Virus record (IMG/VR): IMGVR_UViG_3300009433_000050
Location: 1-24,741 of that record
DNA: 24,741 bases
Reading direction: 5' to 3' (one strand)
Source of the DNA: a virus
Made by a program: the position numbers and the translations under genes. Positions 7,306 to 14,801 of this stretch are shown here, piece after piece. The notes beneath the pieces are model-generated. The model was not told the origin of the DNA. It was given only the letters and a program-made list of their open reading frames with translations, and made no database searches. Numbering within the stretch: position 1 is the stretch's first letter; each line of letters opens with the position of its first letter.

Positions 7306-9090
7306 ATGTCACAAGCTGGATTTGTAACAATAACTAGCGGAATGCTGCCTCCACAAGTTCCTACTAGTTTTGTGACAAATTTAGGAATAGCCATTCCGGT
7401 TGCAAATGTTTTAAATATTCTTGGAACAACTGTTGCAGCAGGGTCGATCCCTTTTGAATTTACCGGCCTTGGAAATACCGTCACAGGCGAGATTCAAATT
7501 TCCCAAGCAATCGCCGGAACCGATGCAACAAAAGTAGGGCTATCTTCTTTTAATAGTGCTCAATTTTCCGTAGATGCAAACGGATTTGTTTCTCTTGTCG
7601 GCGGAGGAGGGTCTTTAAATACCCTTACAGGTAACACGGGAGGAGCAATTTCCCCGGTCGCAGGAAATATTAACACTTTTGGAAGTGGAAGTATTACAAT
7701 TACGGGCGCGGGAAATACTCTAACAACGCAATTAACAGGTCTTACTAATCACGCGGTACTTGTCGGAGCTGGAACCGATACTATTACTAATCTTGCGATT
7801 GGCACAACCGGACAAGTTTTAACGGGTGTAACAGGTGCAGATCCAATATGGGCATCTCCAGCAGCATCTACCATTACATTGACAGGCACAACAGGCGGAG
7901 CATTAGGACCGTCTAACTCATTTACTTTGCTAGGAGGAACTGTTGCAGCGGGAACCGTGCCAGTTGCCATTGCTGGGGTTGGAACAACTTTAACAACAAA
8001 TGTGCAGATTTCTCAAGCACTAGCAGCAACTGATGCCACAAAAATTGGTCTATCAAACTTTAACAGTGCTCAATTTTCCGTAGATGCAAACGGGTTTGTT
8101 TCTGCATCAGGAACGGGAATAACAACAACTTTAACTGGAAATAGCGGTGTTGCCACACCTGCAGCCAATAATATCAATGTTATAACAGCTAATTCGACGG
8201 TCAAATTTACCGGATCTGGAGCAACGCTTACACAAGATTTTGGTATATCAAATTTAATTTTAGGATCAACATTACCTGCCTTAGCTGGAGGTCTTAATAA
8301 TGTAAGTGTAGGCAATGGATCTTTAAATTCTCTAACTACCTCTACTGTAAACTGTATTTTTGGAAACTCCTCAGGAGCTTTGATAACTACTTCTAGCGGA
8401 AATGTTTCAATTGGGAATTCATGTTTACAATCCTTAACAACAGGAGCAGCCGGAGTAGGTGAAAATAACGTCTTTGGAAATTCTACTCTTATAAACTTGC
8501 AGACGGGTCAATATAACATCGCTTTTGGAACAAACTCAGGAAATGCATATACCACCTCTGAGTCAAGCAATTTATTAATTAGAAATATTGGTGTGGTTGG
8601 TGAATCTAATGTCATCCGAATTGGTACCCAAGGAGCAGGTGCACGGCAGCAGAACCGGACTTTTGTGGCGGGTATTGTAGGAGTTACAGTCGCTAATACT
8701 CAAATGGTAAGCATCGATTCGACCACAGGTCAACTTGGTGTTGTTGCTGCCACTACATTAGTATGGTCAGTCATTACAATAGATCAAACAGCCTTGGTAA
8801 ATAACGGTTATATTTGTAACAAAGCAAGTGCGCTTCTTTTGACGCTTCCGGCAACAGCCGCAATTGGTGACATAATAAAGGTTACTGGGATTAACACAGC
8901 ATTAGGATGGAAAATTGTTCAAAACGCTAACCAGCAAATCTTTTTTGGAAACGCTAGCACAACACTAGGAGCAACAGGATTTTTACAATCAGCTGCAACA
9001 AGAGACTCAGTTGAGTTAGTTTGTGTCGTCTCAGGGGCTAGTACGGTTTACAATGTTATTTCAAGTGTTGGCAACGTAACAATCGCTTAA
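7306..9090 (+). CDS. Tail fibre / adhesin with YadA-like beta-roll and C-terminal tip domain (594 aa)
   Basis: Residues 40-98 and 210-268 are a duplicated block (QISQA..TDATK.GLS.FNSAQFSVDANGFVS). Residues about 330-415 carry NNVSVGNGSLNSL-type repeats resembling left-handed beta-roll heads of trimeric adhesins. Next is IRIGTQGAGARQQNRTFVAG (about 437-456), a segment typical of proteins that end in an S74 endosialidase chaperone. Here no S74 domain follows. Instead there is a C-terminal domain of about 110 residues (WSVITIDQTALVNNGYI, LLLTLPATAAIGDIIKV, GWKIVQNANQQIFFG) likely to be the receptor-binding tip. The start abuts the preceding stop. Role in host attachment is inferred from composition, motifs and context. 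Confidence 0.75.
   Translation: MSQAGFVTITSGMLPPQVPTSFVTNLGIAIPVANVLNILGTTVAAGSIPFEFTGLGNTVTGEIQISQAIAGTDATKVGLSSFNSAQFSVDANGFVSLVGGGGSLNTLTGNTGGAISPVAGNINTFGSGSITITGAGNTLTTQLTGLTNHAVLVGAGTDTITNLAIGTTGQVLTGVTGADPIWASPAASTITLTGTTGGALGPSNSFTLLGGTVAAGTVPVAIAGVGTTLTTNVQISQALAATDATKIGLSNFNSAQFSVDANGFVSASGTGITTTLTGNSGVATPAANNINVITANSTVKFTGSGATLTQDFGISNLILGSTLPALAGGLNNVSVGNGSLNSLTTSTVNCIFGNSSGALITTSSGNVSIGNSCLQSLTTGAAGVGENNVFGNSTLINLQTGQYNIAFGTNSGNAYTTSESSNLLIRNIGVVGESNVIRIGTQGAGARQQNRTFVAGIVGVTVANTQMVSIDSTTGQLGVVAATTLVWSVITIDQTALVNNGYICNKASALLLTLPATAAIGDIIKVTGINTALGWKIVQNANQQIFFGNASTTLGATGFLQSAATRDSVELVCVVSGASTVYNVISSVGNVTIA
7560..8095 (+). repeat. 510-bp-period internal duplication in the second fibre gene
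   Basis: The block encoding QFSVDANGFVS occurs at about 7560-7591 and again exactly 510 bp later with almost identical bases. The similarity extends at protein level over about 59 residues (40-98 versus 210-268). It is an in-frame duplication of a fibre segment. Confidence 0.8.
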
Positions 9091-9098
9091 GGAATCAA

Positions 9099-10577
9099 AT
9101 GGTAACAATAAACAGCGCTAATAACAAAACAGCCGCTCTTGGAACAATTTTACAAGGTCAAGGGATTGCAACTGCATCTGAATATAGTACAGCCACATAT
9201 CCATCTGTTTCCGGAACAAGCGGTAAAATATTAATTTCAGATGGAACTAACATTGTTTCAAGCACACCTACTTATCCAAATGCTTCTGTAACAGCAGGAA
9301 AAGTAATTATTTCAGATGGTACTAATTATATTGCATCAACTCCCACTTATCCAAATACAAGCGGTGGTGCAGGTGTAATTTTAAGGTCTGACGGAACAAA
9401 TAACGTTTATACCACTGCGACATATCCAGCTACTACTACTATAAATCGTATTTTGTTTTCATCGGCTGCTAACGTAATCGGTGAAATAACAACAGCCAAC
9501 AACGGTGTAGTTGTAACCGGAACAACCGGCATCCCGAGCGTTCTTGCTGCAGGTACCGCAGGAGCTATTTTAAGGTCAGGCGCGCCAGCTGCTTGGTCAA
9601 CAACTACTTATCCTGCTACCAACGCAATAAACACAATTTTGTATGCCTCTGCAGCTAACGTAATGTCCGCATTGGCTACAGCAAACAACGGAACTCTTGT
9701 AACGAGTGCAACCGGCGTCCCAAGTATTCTCGTAGGACCCGGAGCCACGGGAAGGATGTTCCAATCAACAGCCGCAGCAGCTCCAGCGTGGAGTACAGCT
9801 ACTTATCCAGCTACGACAACATCACAACAAATACTATACTCAACAGCTGCAAACGTCGTAGGCGAACTGACGACAGCAAACAGCAGATTTCCTGCTACAA
9901 ATGCGGCCGGAACTCTTGCCATGCGGGCTCTAAGTGTTGTTATTCAAACTTTTGTGGCTAATGGAACCTATACGCCTACTTCTGGTATGCTTTTTTGTGT
10001 TGTTGAAATGTGTGGACCTGGAGGAGGCGGCGGCGGTGTTGCTGCTTGTACTGCTGCACAATCTGCACAAGCGGGAGCCGGTGGAGCTGGAGAATATGCT
10101 AGAGGCGTATTCAGTGCTGCGACAATTGGCGCATCTCAGGCAGTCACATGTCCAGCAGGTGGCGCTGGAGGTGCAGCAGGCGCAAATAATGGTACTGCCG
10201 GAGCTAATACAACTGCTTTAGGAGCATTGATTACCGCATTTGGTGGAGCTGGTGGTGCCGGAGCTGCTGCTGTTGCTGCAGGACAAACAACTGCAGGAGG
10301 AGCTGGAGGGACTGGAGGCGCTGGAGGTAGTTTTAGGTCACCAGGTCAACCCGGAGGTAACAGCACAGGTTCTTTTGCCACATTTTCTATGATGGGTAAC
10401 GGTGGCTCTAGTCCTTTTGGTGGAGGTGCCCTAGGATTGGTTGCTGGAGCTGCAGGAACAGCCGCAGGTGGTAACGGTGCTGGAGGTGGAGGCGCTTTAG
10501 GATTTAATTCAGTTGCTCGAGCTGGCGGAAATGGATCATCGGCAATAATAGTTATCACAGAATATGTAATTGCTTAA
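9099..10577 (+). CDS. Fibre protein with C-terminal polyglycine receptor-binding domain (492 aa)
   Basis: The N-terminal half has a repeated motif built on TYP (at residues 33, 58, 83 and 108, a 25-residue period; also near 169 and 235) with (G/K)(K/V)(I/V)(L/I)ISDGTN between copies. Residues about 284-492 form a glycine-rich domain starting FVANGTYTPTSGMLFCVVEM, followed by many GGAGG-type runs and ending IIVITEYVIA. This resembles the glycine-rich phage domain related to the polyglycine-sandwich tip of T4-type gp38 adhesins, whose variable loops determine host range. AAGGA lies 6 nt before the ATG. It is probably a receptor-binding tip protein (family inference). Confidence 0.75.
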   Translation: MVTINSANNKTAALGTILQGQGIATASEYSTATYPSVSGTSGKILISDGTNIVSSTPTYPNASVTAGKVIISDGTNYIASTPTYPNTSGGAGVILRSDGTNNVYTTATYPATTTINRILFSSAANVIGEITTANNGVVVTGTTGIPSVLAAGTAGAILRSGAPAAWSTTTYPATNAINTILYASAANVMSALATANNGTLVTSATGVPSILVGPGATGRMFQSTAAAAPAWSTATYPATTTSQQILYSTAANVVGELTTANSRFPATNAAGTLAMRALSVVIQTFVANGTYTPTSGMLFCVVEMCGPGGGGGGVAACTAAQSAQAGAGGAGEYARGVFSAATIGASQAVTCPAGGAGGAAGANNGTAGANTTALGALITAFGGAGGAGAAAVAAGQTTAGGAGGTGGAGGSFRSPGQPGGNSTGSFATFSMMGNGGSSPFGGGALGLVAGAAGTAAGGNGAGGGGALGFNSVARAGGNGSSAIIVITEYVIA

Positions 10578-10600
10578 AAAACATAAAAAAGAAGATTTAT

Positions 10601-11215
10601 ATGAGTCAATCAGGATCACTTAATAACGGGTCATCATCAAGTGGTGGAGTTTTAGAATTCACAGGCGGAACAGGCACGTCAGGAACATTTCCCGTTTCGC
10701 CTAATGGTTTTGGGCAAGTTTCCCTTTCATCATCGAATGGAACTGTTTCAATAGTGGGAAGTGCAAGCTCGATTGATTTATCGACATCTTCAGGACTGTT
10801 AAACGCTACAGGAACTTTAACAAGTTTGCAAATAAAATCTTTGTTTGCTACTCCAGTATTAGCCATAGCCGCCCCGGGCGCAGGTAAAGTTATTGTAATT
10901 CTTAAAGTATCTGCAAAATTGAATTATGGCGGATCAAACGTTTTTATAGCAGGGTTAAATCAAGGAATTTTATTATATTATGGGAATTCTTCATTTAATT
11001 TTTCGGCAACAACTGTACTTTGTCAGGACACATTTATAAGTGCAAACGTGACTTCTTTTACAACCGGAAATATTACAACGTTAGATTCTGCAAATAGCAA
11101 TTATGATAATAAAGCACTTTATTTTGGAAATCCTATTTCAACTGAAATTTCCGGAAATGCAGCAAATAATAATACAGTAACTTACAGTATTTTATATCAA
11201 ATTGTTTCGATTTAA
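10601..11215 (+). CDS. Short fibre-tip-like protein (204 aa)
   Basis: The first 70 residues are Ser/Gly-rich and low complexity (SLNNGSSSSGGVLEFTGGTG). Residues about 72-204 form a globular domain beginning LTSLQIKSLFATPVLAIAAPGAGKVI. The 'a.tPv.l..aPGaGkv' pattern recurs in C-terminal domains of phage fibre and tail proteins. The end, VTYSILYQIVSI, is a typical final beta-strand. It looks like a receptor-binding tip with only a short shaft. The SD is weak (AGAAG). It is the last rightward gene of the fibre module and converges on a leftward gene 32 bp away, with no convincing terminator between them. Confidence 0.65.
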   Translation: MSQSGSLNNGSSSSGGVLEFTGGTGTSGTFPVSPNGFGQVSLSSSNGTVSIVGSASSIDLSTSSGLLNATGTLTSLQIKSLFATPVLAIAAPGAGKVIVILKVSAKLNYGGSNVFIAGLNQGILLYYGNSSFNFSATTVLCQDTFISANVTSFTTGNITTLDSANSNYDNKALYFGNPISTEISGNAANNNTVTYSILYQIVSI

Positions 11216-11247
11216 TTTATTTCTTTTTAAACTAAATACGTTATGAT

Positions 11248-11436
11248 TTAATCGTAATTGCAGGGGCATTTCATATAATGCTCAAGTCTTGGCGCATAAT
11301 AGTAGTGGTCTTCATACATGATACATGCGCTTAAGTCATTTGGTTCGCTTTCGTCAATGTATACGTAGGCATTATTTTCTAAAGATGCGCTAAGAGATGA
11401 GCAGCTCAAAAATGTGAGTGCAAGTAATTTTTTCAT
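11248..11436 (-). CDS. Small exported protein with signal peptide (62 aa)
   Basis: An N-terminal Sec signal is visible: MKK, a hydrophobic core LLALTFL, then SCSSLSAS with a likely SPase I site after SLSA. The only nearby Cys is not in a convincing lipobox. The mature part of about 44 residues is acidic and aromatic-rich, with several Tyr and His residues and a final CPCNYD. AAGGA lies 5 nt before the ATG, inside the end of the preceding gene, and the two genes overlap by ATGA. A periplasmic role such as envelope modification, superinfection exclusion or lysis is possible; none is shown. Confidence 0.6.
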   Translation of the reverse strand: MKKLLALTFLSCSSLSASLENNAYVYIDESEPNDLSACIMYEDHYYYAPRLEHYMKCPCNYD

Positions 11437-11684
11437 CGTTTTCCTTGGTGTATTTCTATAATTTGAGCGGTATGAACATTTTCGCCTTTTAATGTGTCAA
11501 GTTCATGCCTTAATTGATAGCAAATGTCTCTTAAAGCTTCCATTTCTTCTTGAACTGTTGCAAAGCGAGCAAAAAGCCCTCTTTGGACATTTTGACATTT
11601 CTTATCTAAAAGTCTGAAATCTTTTTGGATAAGTGTTATTGGGTCATTGGACTCAAATAAATCAAGTTGATAGCAAGTTGACAT
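11433..11684 (-). CDS. Small coiled-coil protein (83 aa), unknown function
   Basis: The N-terminus CYQLDLFESNDPITLI is followed by a predicted helix-rich body with heptad-like spacing (RFATVQEEMEALRDICYQLR, about residues 41-60). No catalytic motif is seen. The ATG at 11684 is preferred. A TTG at 11699 would add five residues, but it sits inside a palindrome likely to be regulatory. The gene overlaps the exported 62-residue protein by 4 nt, so the two are probably made together. I do not recognise the family. Confidence 0.6.
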   Translation of the reverse strand: MSTCYQLDLFESNDPITLIQKDFRLLDKKCQNVQRGLFARFATVQEEMEALRDICYQLRHELDTLKGENVHTAQIIEIHQGKR

Positions 11685-11697
11685 GTAAATATTTCTC

Positions 11698-11726
11698 AAA
11701 ATTTCGTTTCGTTGGTACGAAATTTT
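11698..11726. promoter_or_regulatory. Perfect 10-bp inverted repeat in a divergent intergenic region
   Basis: AAAATTTCGT (11698-11707) and ACGAAATTTT (11717-11726) are exact reverse complements with a 9-bp gap. The palindrome lies between the leftward pair starting at 11684 and the rightward small-gene operon starting at 11798, just upstream of the former. The symmetry suggests a dimeric repressor site. It could alternatively form an AT-rich RNA hairpin. Confidence 0.45.
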
Positions 11727-11744
11727 AACATCACGTCTAAATTC

Positions 11745-11773
11745 TTGCGATGTAAAGGAAAGTTTAATACATT
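11745..11773 (+). promoter_or_regulatory. Candidate sigma-70 promoter for the small-gene operon
   Basis: TTGCGA (11745-11750) and TACATT (11768-11773) are separated by exactly 17 bp. Each hexamer matches four of six consensus positions. Transcription from about 11780 would give a short leader before the ATG at 11798. Confidence 0.4.
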
Positions 11774-11797
11774 GAAGAAAATTTAATTTGGGGTCAT

Positions 11798-11926
11798 ATG
11801 AAGGGTTGTAAAGAAGATAAAAAAATGAAAAAAGTTGTGAAGCATCTTAAAGAAGACAAGAAAGAATACAAAGAGATGGGCAAAGACGATTCTAAGCTGA
11901 TTAAATCTATAAAAAAGAAGAAATAG
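11798..11926 (+). CDS. Lysine-rich small protein (42 aa)
   Basis: A very basic, helical-looking product in which about 18 of 42 residues are Lys (KKMKKVVKHLKEDKKEYKEM), ending in a run of Lys. A GGGGT motif precedes the ATG. It lies 2 nt before the next small basic gene and begins a run of four small rightward genes. Such proteins may bind nucleic acid or be packaged with DNA, but no function can be assigned. Confidence 0.5.
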   Translation: MKGCKEDKKMKKVVKHLKEDKKEYKEMGKDDSKLIKSIKKKK

Positions 11927-11928
11927 CG

Positions 11929-12075
11929 ATGCCGCTTATAAAATCTAAAAGCAAAAAGGCAGTTTCTGAAAACATACGAAGAGAAATGGCTGAAGGGATC
12001 CCGCAAAAACAAGCCGTTGCAATTGCTCTCAACGTAAAAAGAAAGCCTACAGCCAAGATTAAAGACAAAAAGTGA
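11929..12075 (+). CDS. Small basic conserved phage protein, DUF6496-like (48 aa)
   Basis: The product begins MPLIKSKSKKAVSENIRREM and continues with GIPQKQAVAIAL and a Lys/Arg-rich tail. The arrangement (K/S)KKA(V/I)SENIR...G.PQKQAVAIAL is a pattern I recall in many small phage and bacterial proteins of the DUF6496 type; function is not known. It overlaps the next gene by GTGA, so translation is likely coupled. The family match is from memory of the pattern, not from a search. Confidence 0.75.
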   Translation: MPLIKSKSKKAVSENIRREMAEGIPQKQAVAIALNVKRKPTAKIKDKK

Positions 12076-12239
12076 TTAACAGGCGCTCGACGATTGACTA
12101 CTACGAAGCAGAAGATGGCAACAAAGTTGTTCTTGAATTTTACGATCGTAAGGAGAATCTCGAGCAAATCATCACAATGGAAAGACATGTAGCTATAGAG
12201 CTATCTAAAGGTATACTTGAACTTTTGGGGGACTATTAA
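12072..12239 (+). CDS. Small acidic protein (55 aa), GTG start
   Basis: It starts at a GTG inside a GTGA overlap with the preceding stop. The product is mixed-charge, with a strand-like segment (DGNKVVLEFYDR) and a helical C-terminus (MERHVAIELSKGILELLGDY). Its Tyr-Glu-Ala start and helix end suggest a small compact domain. It is missed by ATG-only calling. The TAA lies one base before the next ATG, whose SD (GGGGGA) lies inside this gene. Function unknown. Confidence 0.6.
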   Translation: MINRRSTIDYYEAEDGNKVVLEFYDRKENLEQIITMERHVAIELSKGILELLGDY

Positions 12240-12240
12240 C

Positions 12241-12531
12241 ATGATTCCTATAGACAAATCTGGTTATGGAAAAGCGCAATATTGGGAAAAGACAGCTAAA
12301 GATATTGCAGATGAGCATGACGAAAGCTGTGAGCATCTGTGTAACTATTTACCCAAAGTAACTTTTAAATATGATTCAAAAATTAACGATGATTTTTACA
12401 TGCGGTTTCGCGTTAGATGCACTAAATGTAAGCAGCGGTTCTATACTACTGAAATCGTTCTTCGCACTAGATTTATAGAATTTTATGGGCTTGAAAGTCT
12501 AGCAGATAAAAAAAAATTAGCTGATAAATAA
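12241..12531 (+). CDS. Small protein with possible zinc-binding cysteines (96 aa)
   Basis: The chosen ATG follows a GGGGG motif about 9 nt upstream; an earlier TTG would run deep into the preceding gene. The sequence has a Cys pair SCEHLC near residues 33-38 and CTKC near 69-72, which could form a zinc ribbon, with beta-strand-like flanks (YMRFRVR, RFYTTEIVLRTRF). The C-terminus is a Lys-rich low-complexity end. It is the last gene before the terminator at 12636-12673. A nucleic-acid-binding role is possible but unproven. Confidence 0.6.
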   Translation: MIPIDKSGYGKAQYWEKTAKDIADEHDESCEHLCNYLPKVTFKYDSKINDDFYMRFRVRCTKCKQRFYTTEIVLRTRFIEFYGLESLADKKKLADK

Positions 12532-12635
12532 AAGCTCTGTTAAATTCCAGATATCAAAAAACTCCTATTTTTTTGGTAGTTGCAAAAAACAATTCATTTT
12601 CATTTTTCATTCGATCCTTTTGTTATGTGCACACT

Positions 12636-12673
12636 GAGCGGCGTTTCCTGGTTGGTTGGCCGCTCTTTTTTTT
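12636..12673 (+). terminator. Intrinsic terminator of the rightward small-gene operon
   Basis: A GAGCGGC (12636-12642) / GCCGCTC (12659-12665) stem of 7 perfect pairs is followed at once by eight T residues (12666-12673). The orientation fits termination of the genes ending at 12531. The long 16-nt loop is less ideal. Confidence 0.8.
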
Positions 12674-12693
12674 GATATATTTGGCTATCATAT

Positions 12694-12807
12694 TTAAGCT
12701 GATATAGTCATATATTGCTTGGCTCCATTAGCCCCTTTTGGGTCTTGCGGTGGGTATCCGTGAGGAACGCCCACATTGCAAAGTAAAATCAAAGCTAAAA
12801 TAATCAT
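12694..12807 (-). CDS. 37-residue exported or membrane-anchored peptide
   Basis: A short gene read on the minus strand. The N-terminus MIILALILLCNVG is a strongly hydrophobic signal-like segment, followed by a polar, Pro/Gly/Lys-containing tail (VPHGYPPQDPKGANGAK). The ATG overlaps the exonuclease stop by 4 nt (ATGA) and is preceded by AAGGAG at 7 nt, giving strong support for translation. It ends the recombination operon. Cysteine 10 after ILLC is near a lipobox position but does not fit it well. Function unknown. Confidence 0.55.
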   Translation of the reverse strand: MIILALILLCNVGVPHGYPPQDPKGANGAKQYMTISA

Positions 12808-13709
12808 TCTTCTTCTCCTTGAAAACTAATTCTCCATGATTCAGTAGATGGTTTTCTGTTTGACTCTAGCATTTCATGTGAGACTTCTAAAATCTCGGCG
12901 ATCCTTACATAATCGATATGTCCTCGTCTAATAGACTTTGTTAGTTTAATTCCGGCTCCGCATGCAGATTTTTGATTTGCCAGGTGTATGAGCTCTTTTC
13001 GGATGTTTTCTTCGATAAATTCATACCTTTTGAGCTTATCGAGAAGGTCTTTTTTTTCTGTGTAGAGGACCGCGAATTGGTCGCTAAGGTTTGTCCATTC
13101 CGGAGTGTTGATCTCGATATTATCTCGATCGGTTGGCTTTGGGGGATTGCGGTCTTGCACTCTTTGCCAAAAGTCAAGCTCTGCTTGTAATAGTCTGGTT
13201 GTATACTCATGATCCTTCTTAACTGTAAAAATTGTGAAATTTGAGTCAGAAATATAGCTCATGTAGTAGATTTCCTCCAACTGGCAAACTTCCATTATGT
13301 GCTGAAGTTGAGGGATGTACTTTTCCGGTACGACGCCTTTTAAAGCAAGTTCATGATCTGAACGGCCCGGGCATTTTATTTCGCATGCACAAGCATTATC
13401 TAATTCTAGGCCGTCTAATGAAGCGCTCATCCACTCATATTTTGGATGAGTCAAAACCCTCGGAGTCATAAGATAGCCGGTCTCATCCTCAAATTTAGCC
13501 AATGCGAGTGGTTCTAATTCCACCCCTCTACGCATTGCAAAGTTTGAGTTAGTAAGAGTTTCTTGCGGGTTCACTTTTTCATTATAAAGATCAAGAGCGG
13601 TTTTCCAAGGTGAGACACCTAAAATTGCTGCGGCATCTGACGAGCCTAAATGAGCGCGCCTCCAAGCAAACCATGCAGGAGATCGTTGAACTTCGTATCC
13701 TTCAGCCAT
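12804..13709 (-). CDS. YqaJ-type viral recombinase exonuclease (301 aa)
   Basis: A lambda-exonuclease-fold nuclease that would resect double-stranded DNA 5'-to-3' so that its partner annealing protein can load. Motifs are in the expected order: LGSSDAAAILG (about residues 21-31), the Glu-containing helix RGVELEPLALAKFE (61-74), SLDGLE with catalytic Asp99, CEIKCPG with Glu110 and Lys112, and the later Gln/His helix YIPQLQHIME (131-140). The C-terminal 100 residues are helical and variable. It overlaps the Bet-like gene by 8 bp upstream and a 37-residue peptide gene by 4 bp downstream. It forms a two-component recombination system with the annealing protein. Confidence 0.92.
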   Translation of the reverse strand: MAEGYEVQRSPAWFAWRRAHLGSSDAAAILGVSPWKTALDLYNEKVNPQETLTNSNFAMRRGVELEPLALAKFEDETGYLMTPRVLTHPKYEWMSASLDGLELDNACACEIKCPGRSDHELALKGVVPEKYIPQLQHIMEVCQLEEIYYMSYISDSNFTIFTVKKDHEYTTRLLQAELDFWQRVQDRNPPKPTDRDNIEINTPEWTNLSDQFAVLYTEKKDLLDKLKRYEFIEENIRKELIHLANQKSACGAGIKLTKSIRRGHIDYVRIAEILEVSHEMLESNRKPSTESWRISFQGEEE

Positions 13710-14451
13710 TAATTGCGTCGTCTCCGTATTTAACCGTATTTTCTTGGGCTTTCTCAGTTAACCGTGTTTTAATGTTTTCATAGCAAGACAGCGGAAGGCT
13801 TTGCAATGAAGGAATGTTTTTTCTCTCAACTAGCCAGCTTTTAAACTTGGTTTGGTATTCAGTTGTGCATTTAGAAAGCAAGTCACTCAATTCTTCATAT
13901 TGTTGAAGAGAGATAAATGTTTCAATTGCAGGGTTTGTCGCTTGTTGCATTTCATCATCAGAATAAATTCCAGAAAGCTCATTTGGAAATGCCTTTCTTA
14001 AAGCTAAAGACTCTGCGCACTTAGCAAGCATGATATGTTTTTTAGAATCCCAAAATTGATTGGAATAGGCTGGTTTATACTCATCAAAATAAGCGGATGC
14101 TGCAACTTCATGCCATGTGCCATCAGCAGTTTGCTTCTTAACGTAAGAAGTCGCGTATACGAGCTTATCTCCATCATAGACGTAGGTAGACTCCCTACCG
14201 GGGCAATAACGTCCTGTACGCTCAGCAATAAGCCTATAACCATCAATAGAAGTTTGAATAGTCATTTGGTCTTTTCGTTTAACTGCATAAATTTGCTTCA
14301 TAAAAGGATCAAGGCCCGTCTTTTTACAGACGGCTTGGAAAAGTTTTAGCTCATCGTCATTAATGCCTTTGCACAAATAGTTTTTAATTAAAGCCACTTG
14401 CTCTGGATTAAATTGAGCCAATTCATTTTTTTGTGTCATTGCAACTGTCAT
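13702..14451 (-). CDS. bet: Bet/RecT-like single-strand annealing protein (249 aa)
   Basis: A phage recombination protein of the Bet group. The diagnostic stretch is LDPFMKQIYAVKRKD (residues 47-61) followed by MTIQTSIDGYRLIAERTGRY (63-82), then a beta-rich core (YVYDGDKLVYATSYVKKQTA) and a helical segment with CAESLALRKAFPNELSGIYS. The C-terminal 70 residues are probably a variable host-interaction tail. Length is close to lambda Bet (261). GGAG lies 9 nt before the ATG. It overlaps the nuclease gene, the normal SSAP/exonuclease pairing, and would act in recombination-dependent replication and repair of phage DNA. Confidence 0.92.
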   Translation of the reverse strand: MTVAMTQKNELAQFNPEQVALIKNYLCKGINDDELKLFQAVCKKTGLDPFMKQIYAVKRKDQMTIQTSIDGYRLIAERTGRYCPGRESTYVYDGDKLVYATSYVKKQTADGTWHEVAASAYFDEYKPAYSNQFWDSKKHIMLAKCAESLALRKAFPNELSGIYSDDEMQQATNPAIETFISLQQYEELSDLLSKCTTEYQTKFKSWLVERKNIPSLQSLPLSCYENIKTRLTEKAQENTVKYGDDAING

Positions 14452-14452
14452 A

Positions 14453-14800
14453 TTAGTCTTCTCCGTATTCTGCTAAATTTTCATAATGTTCGTTTTCAAG
14501 TGCTTCATCTGTCAAGATCTCTTCCATTTGTTTTAGGTCATTAAGCAATGCAGCTATATGCTTGTCGTTTAAACTAAGTCTGTTTACAATCTCAATAGCT
14601 TGCTCGACTTCCTGCTCATATCCAGATGCGATAGTAACAGCTATCGCGTCTACATAAAATACATCTACAATTTTGCTAATTCTTTGAATAGCATCCATTT
14701 TATACTGATCTAAAGCGTCTAGTACCGCTTCGTTTTTTGTGTATTCCATTCTATAGCTCCTTGTTTGTTCTAAGTACATTTCGTGAGGGCTTGCAAACAT
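14453..14800 (-). CDS. Acidic early protein upstream of bet (115 aa), unknown function
   Basis: A helical, strongly acidic protein. It has a Met/Tyr/Arg-rich start (SPHEMYLEQTRSYRMEY), a segment with hydrophobic stretches (FYVDAIAVTIASGYEQEVEQ) and an acidic tail ending in GED. GGAG lies 8 nt before the ATG, within the end of the 26-residue peptide gene. The stop is 1 nt from the bet start. Position suggests a recombination accessory or host-nuclease inhibitor, as phage operons often carry there, but no recognisable Gam or SSB pattern is present. Function unassigned. Confidence 0.7.
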   Translation of the reverse strand: MFASPHEMYLEQTRSYRMEYTKNEAVLDALDQYKMDAIQRISKIVDVFYVDAIAVTIASGYEQEVEQAIEIVNRLSLNDKHIAALLNDLKQMEEILTDEALENEHYENLAEYGED

Positions 14801-14801
14801 T

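Noticed and set aside
9934-10221. Rightward 95-residue Leu-rich frame within the polyglycine fibre gene
   Set aside because: It is the shifted frame of Gly/Ala codons in the fibre tip and has no SD.
7306-10577. Diversity-generating retroelement acting on the fibre tips
   Set aside because: No reverse transcriptase gene and no template/variable repeat pair differing at adenines is visible in the window.
12972-13471. Rightward frames opposite the exonuclease gene
   Set aside because: Antisense shadows of a gene with clear catalytic motifs.
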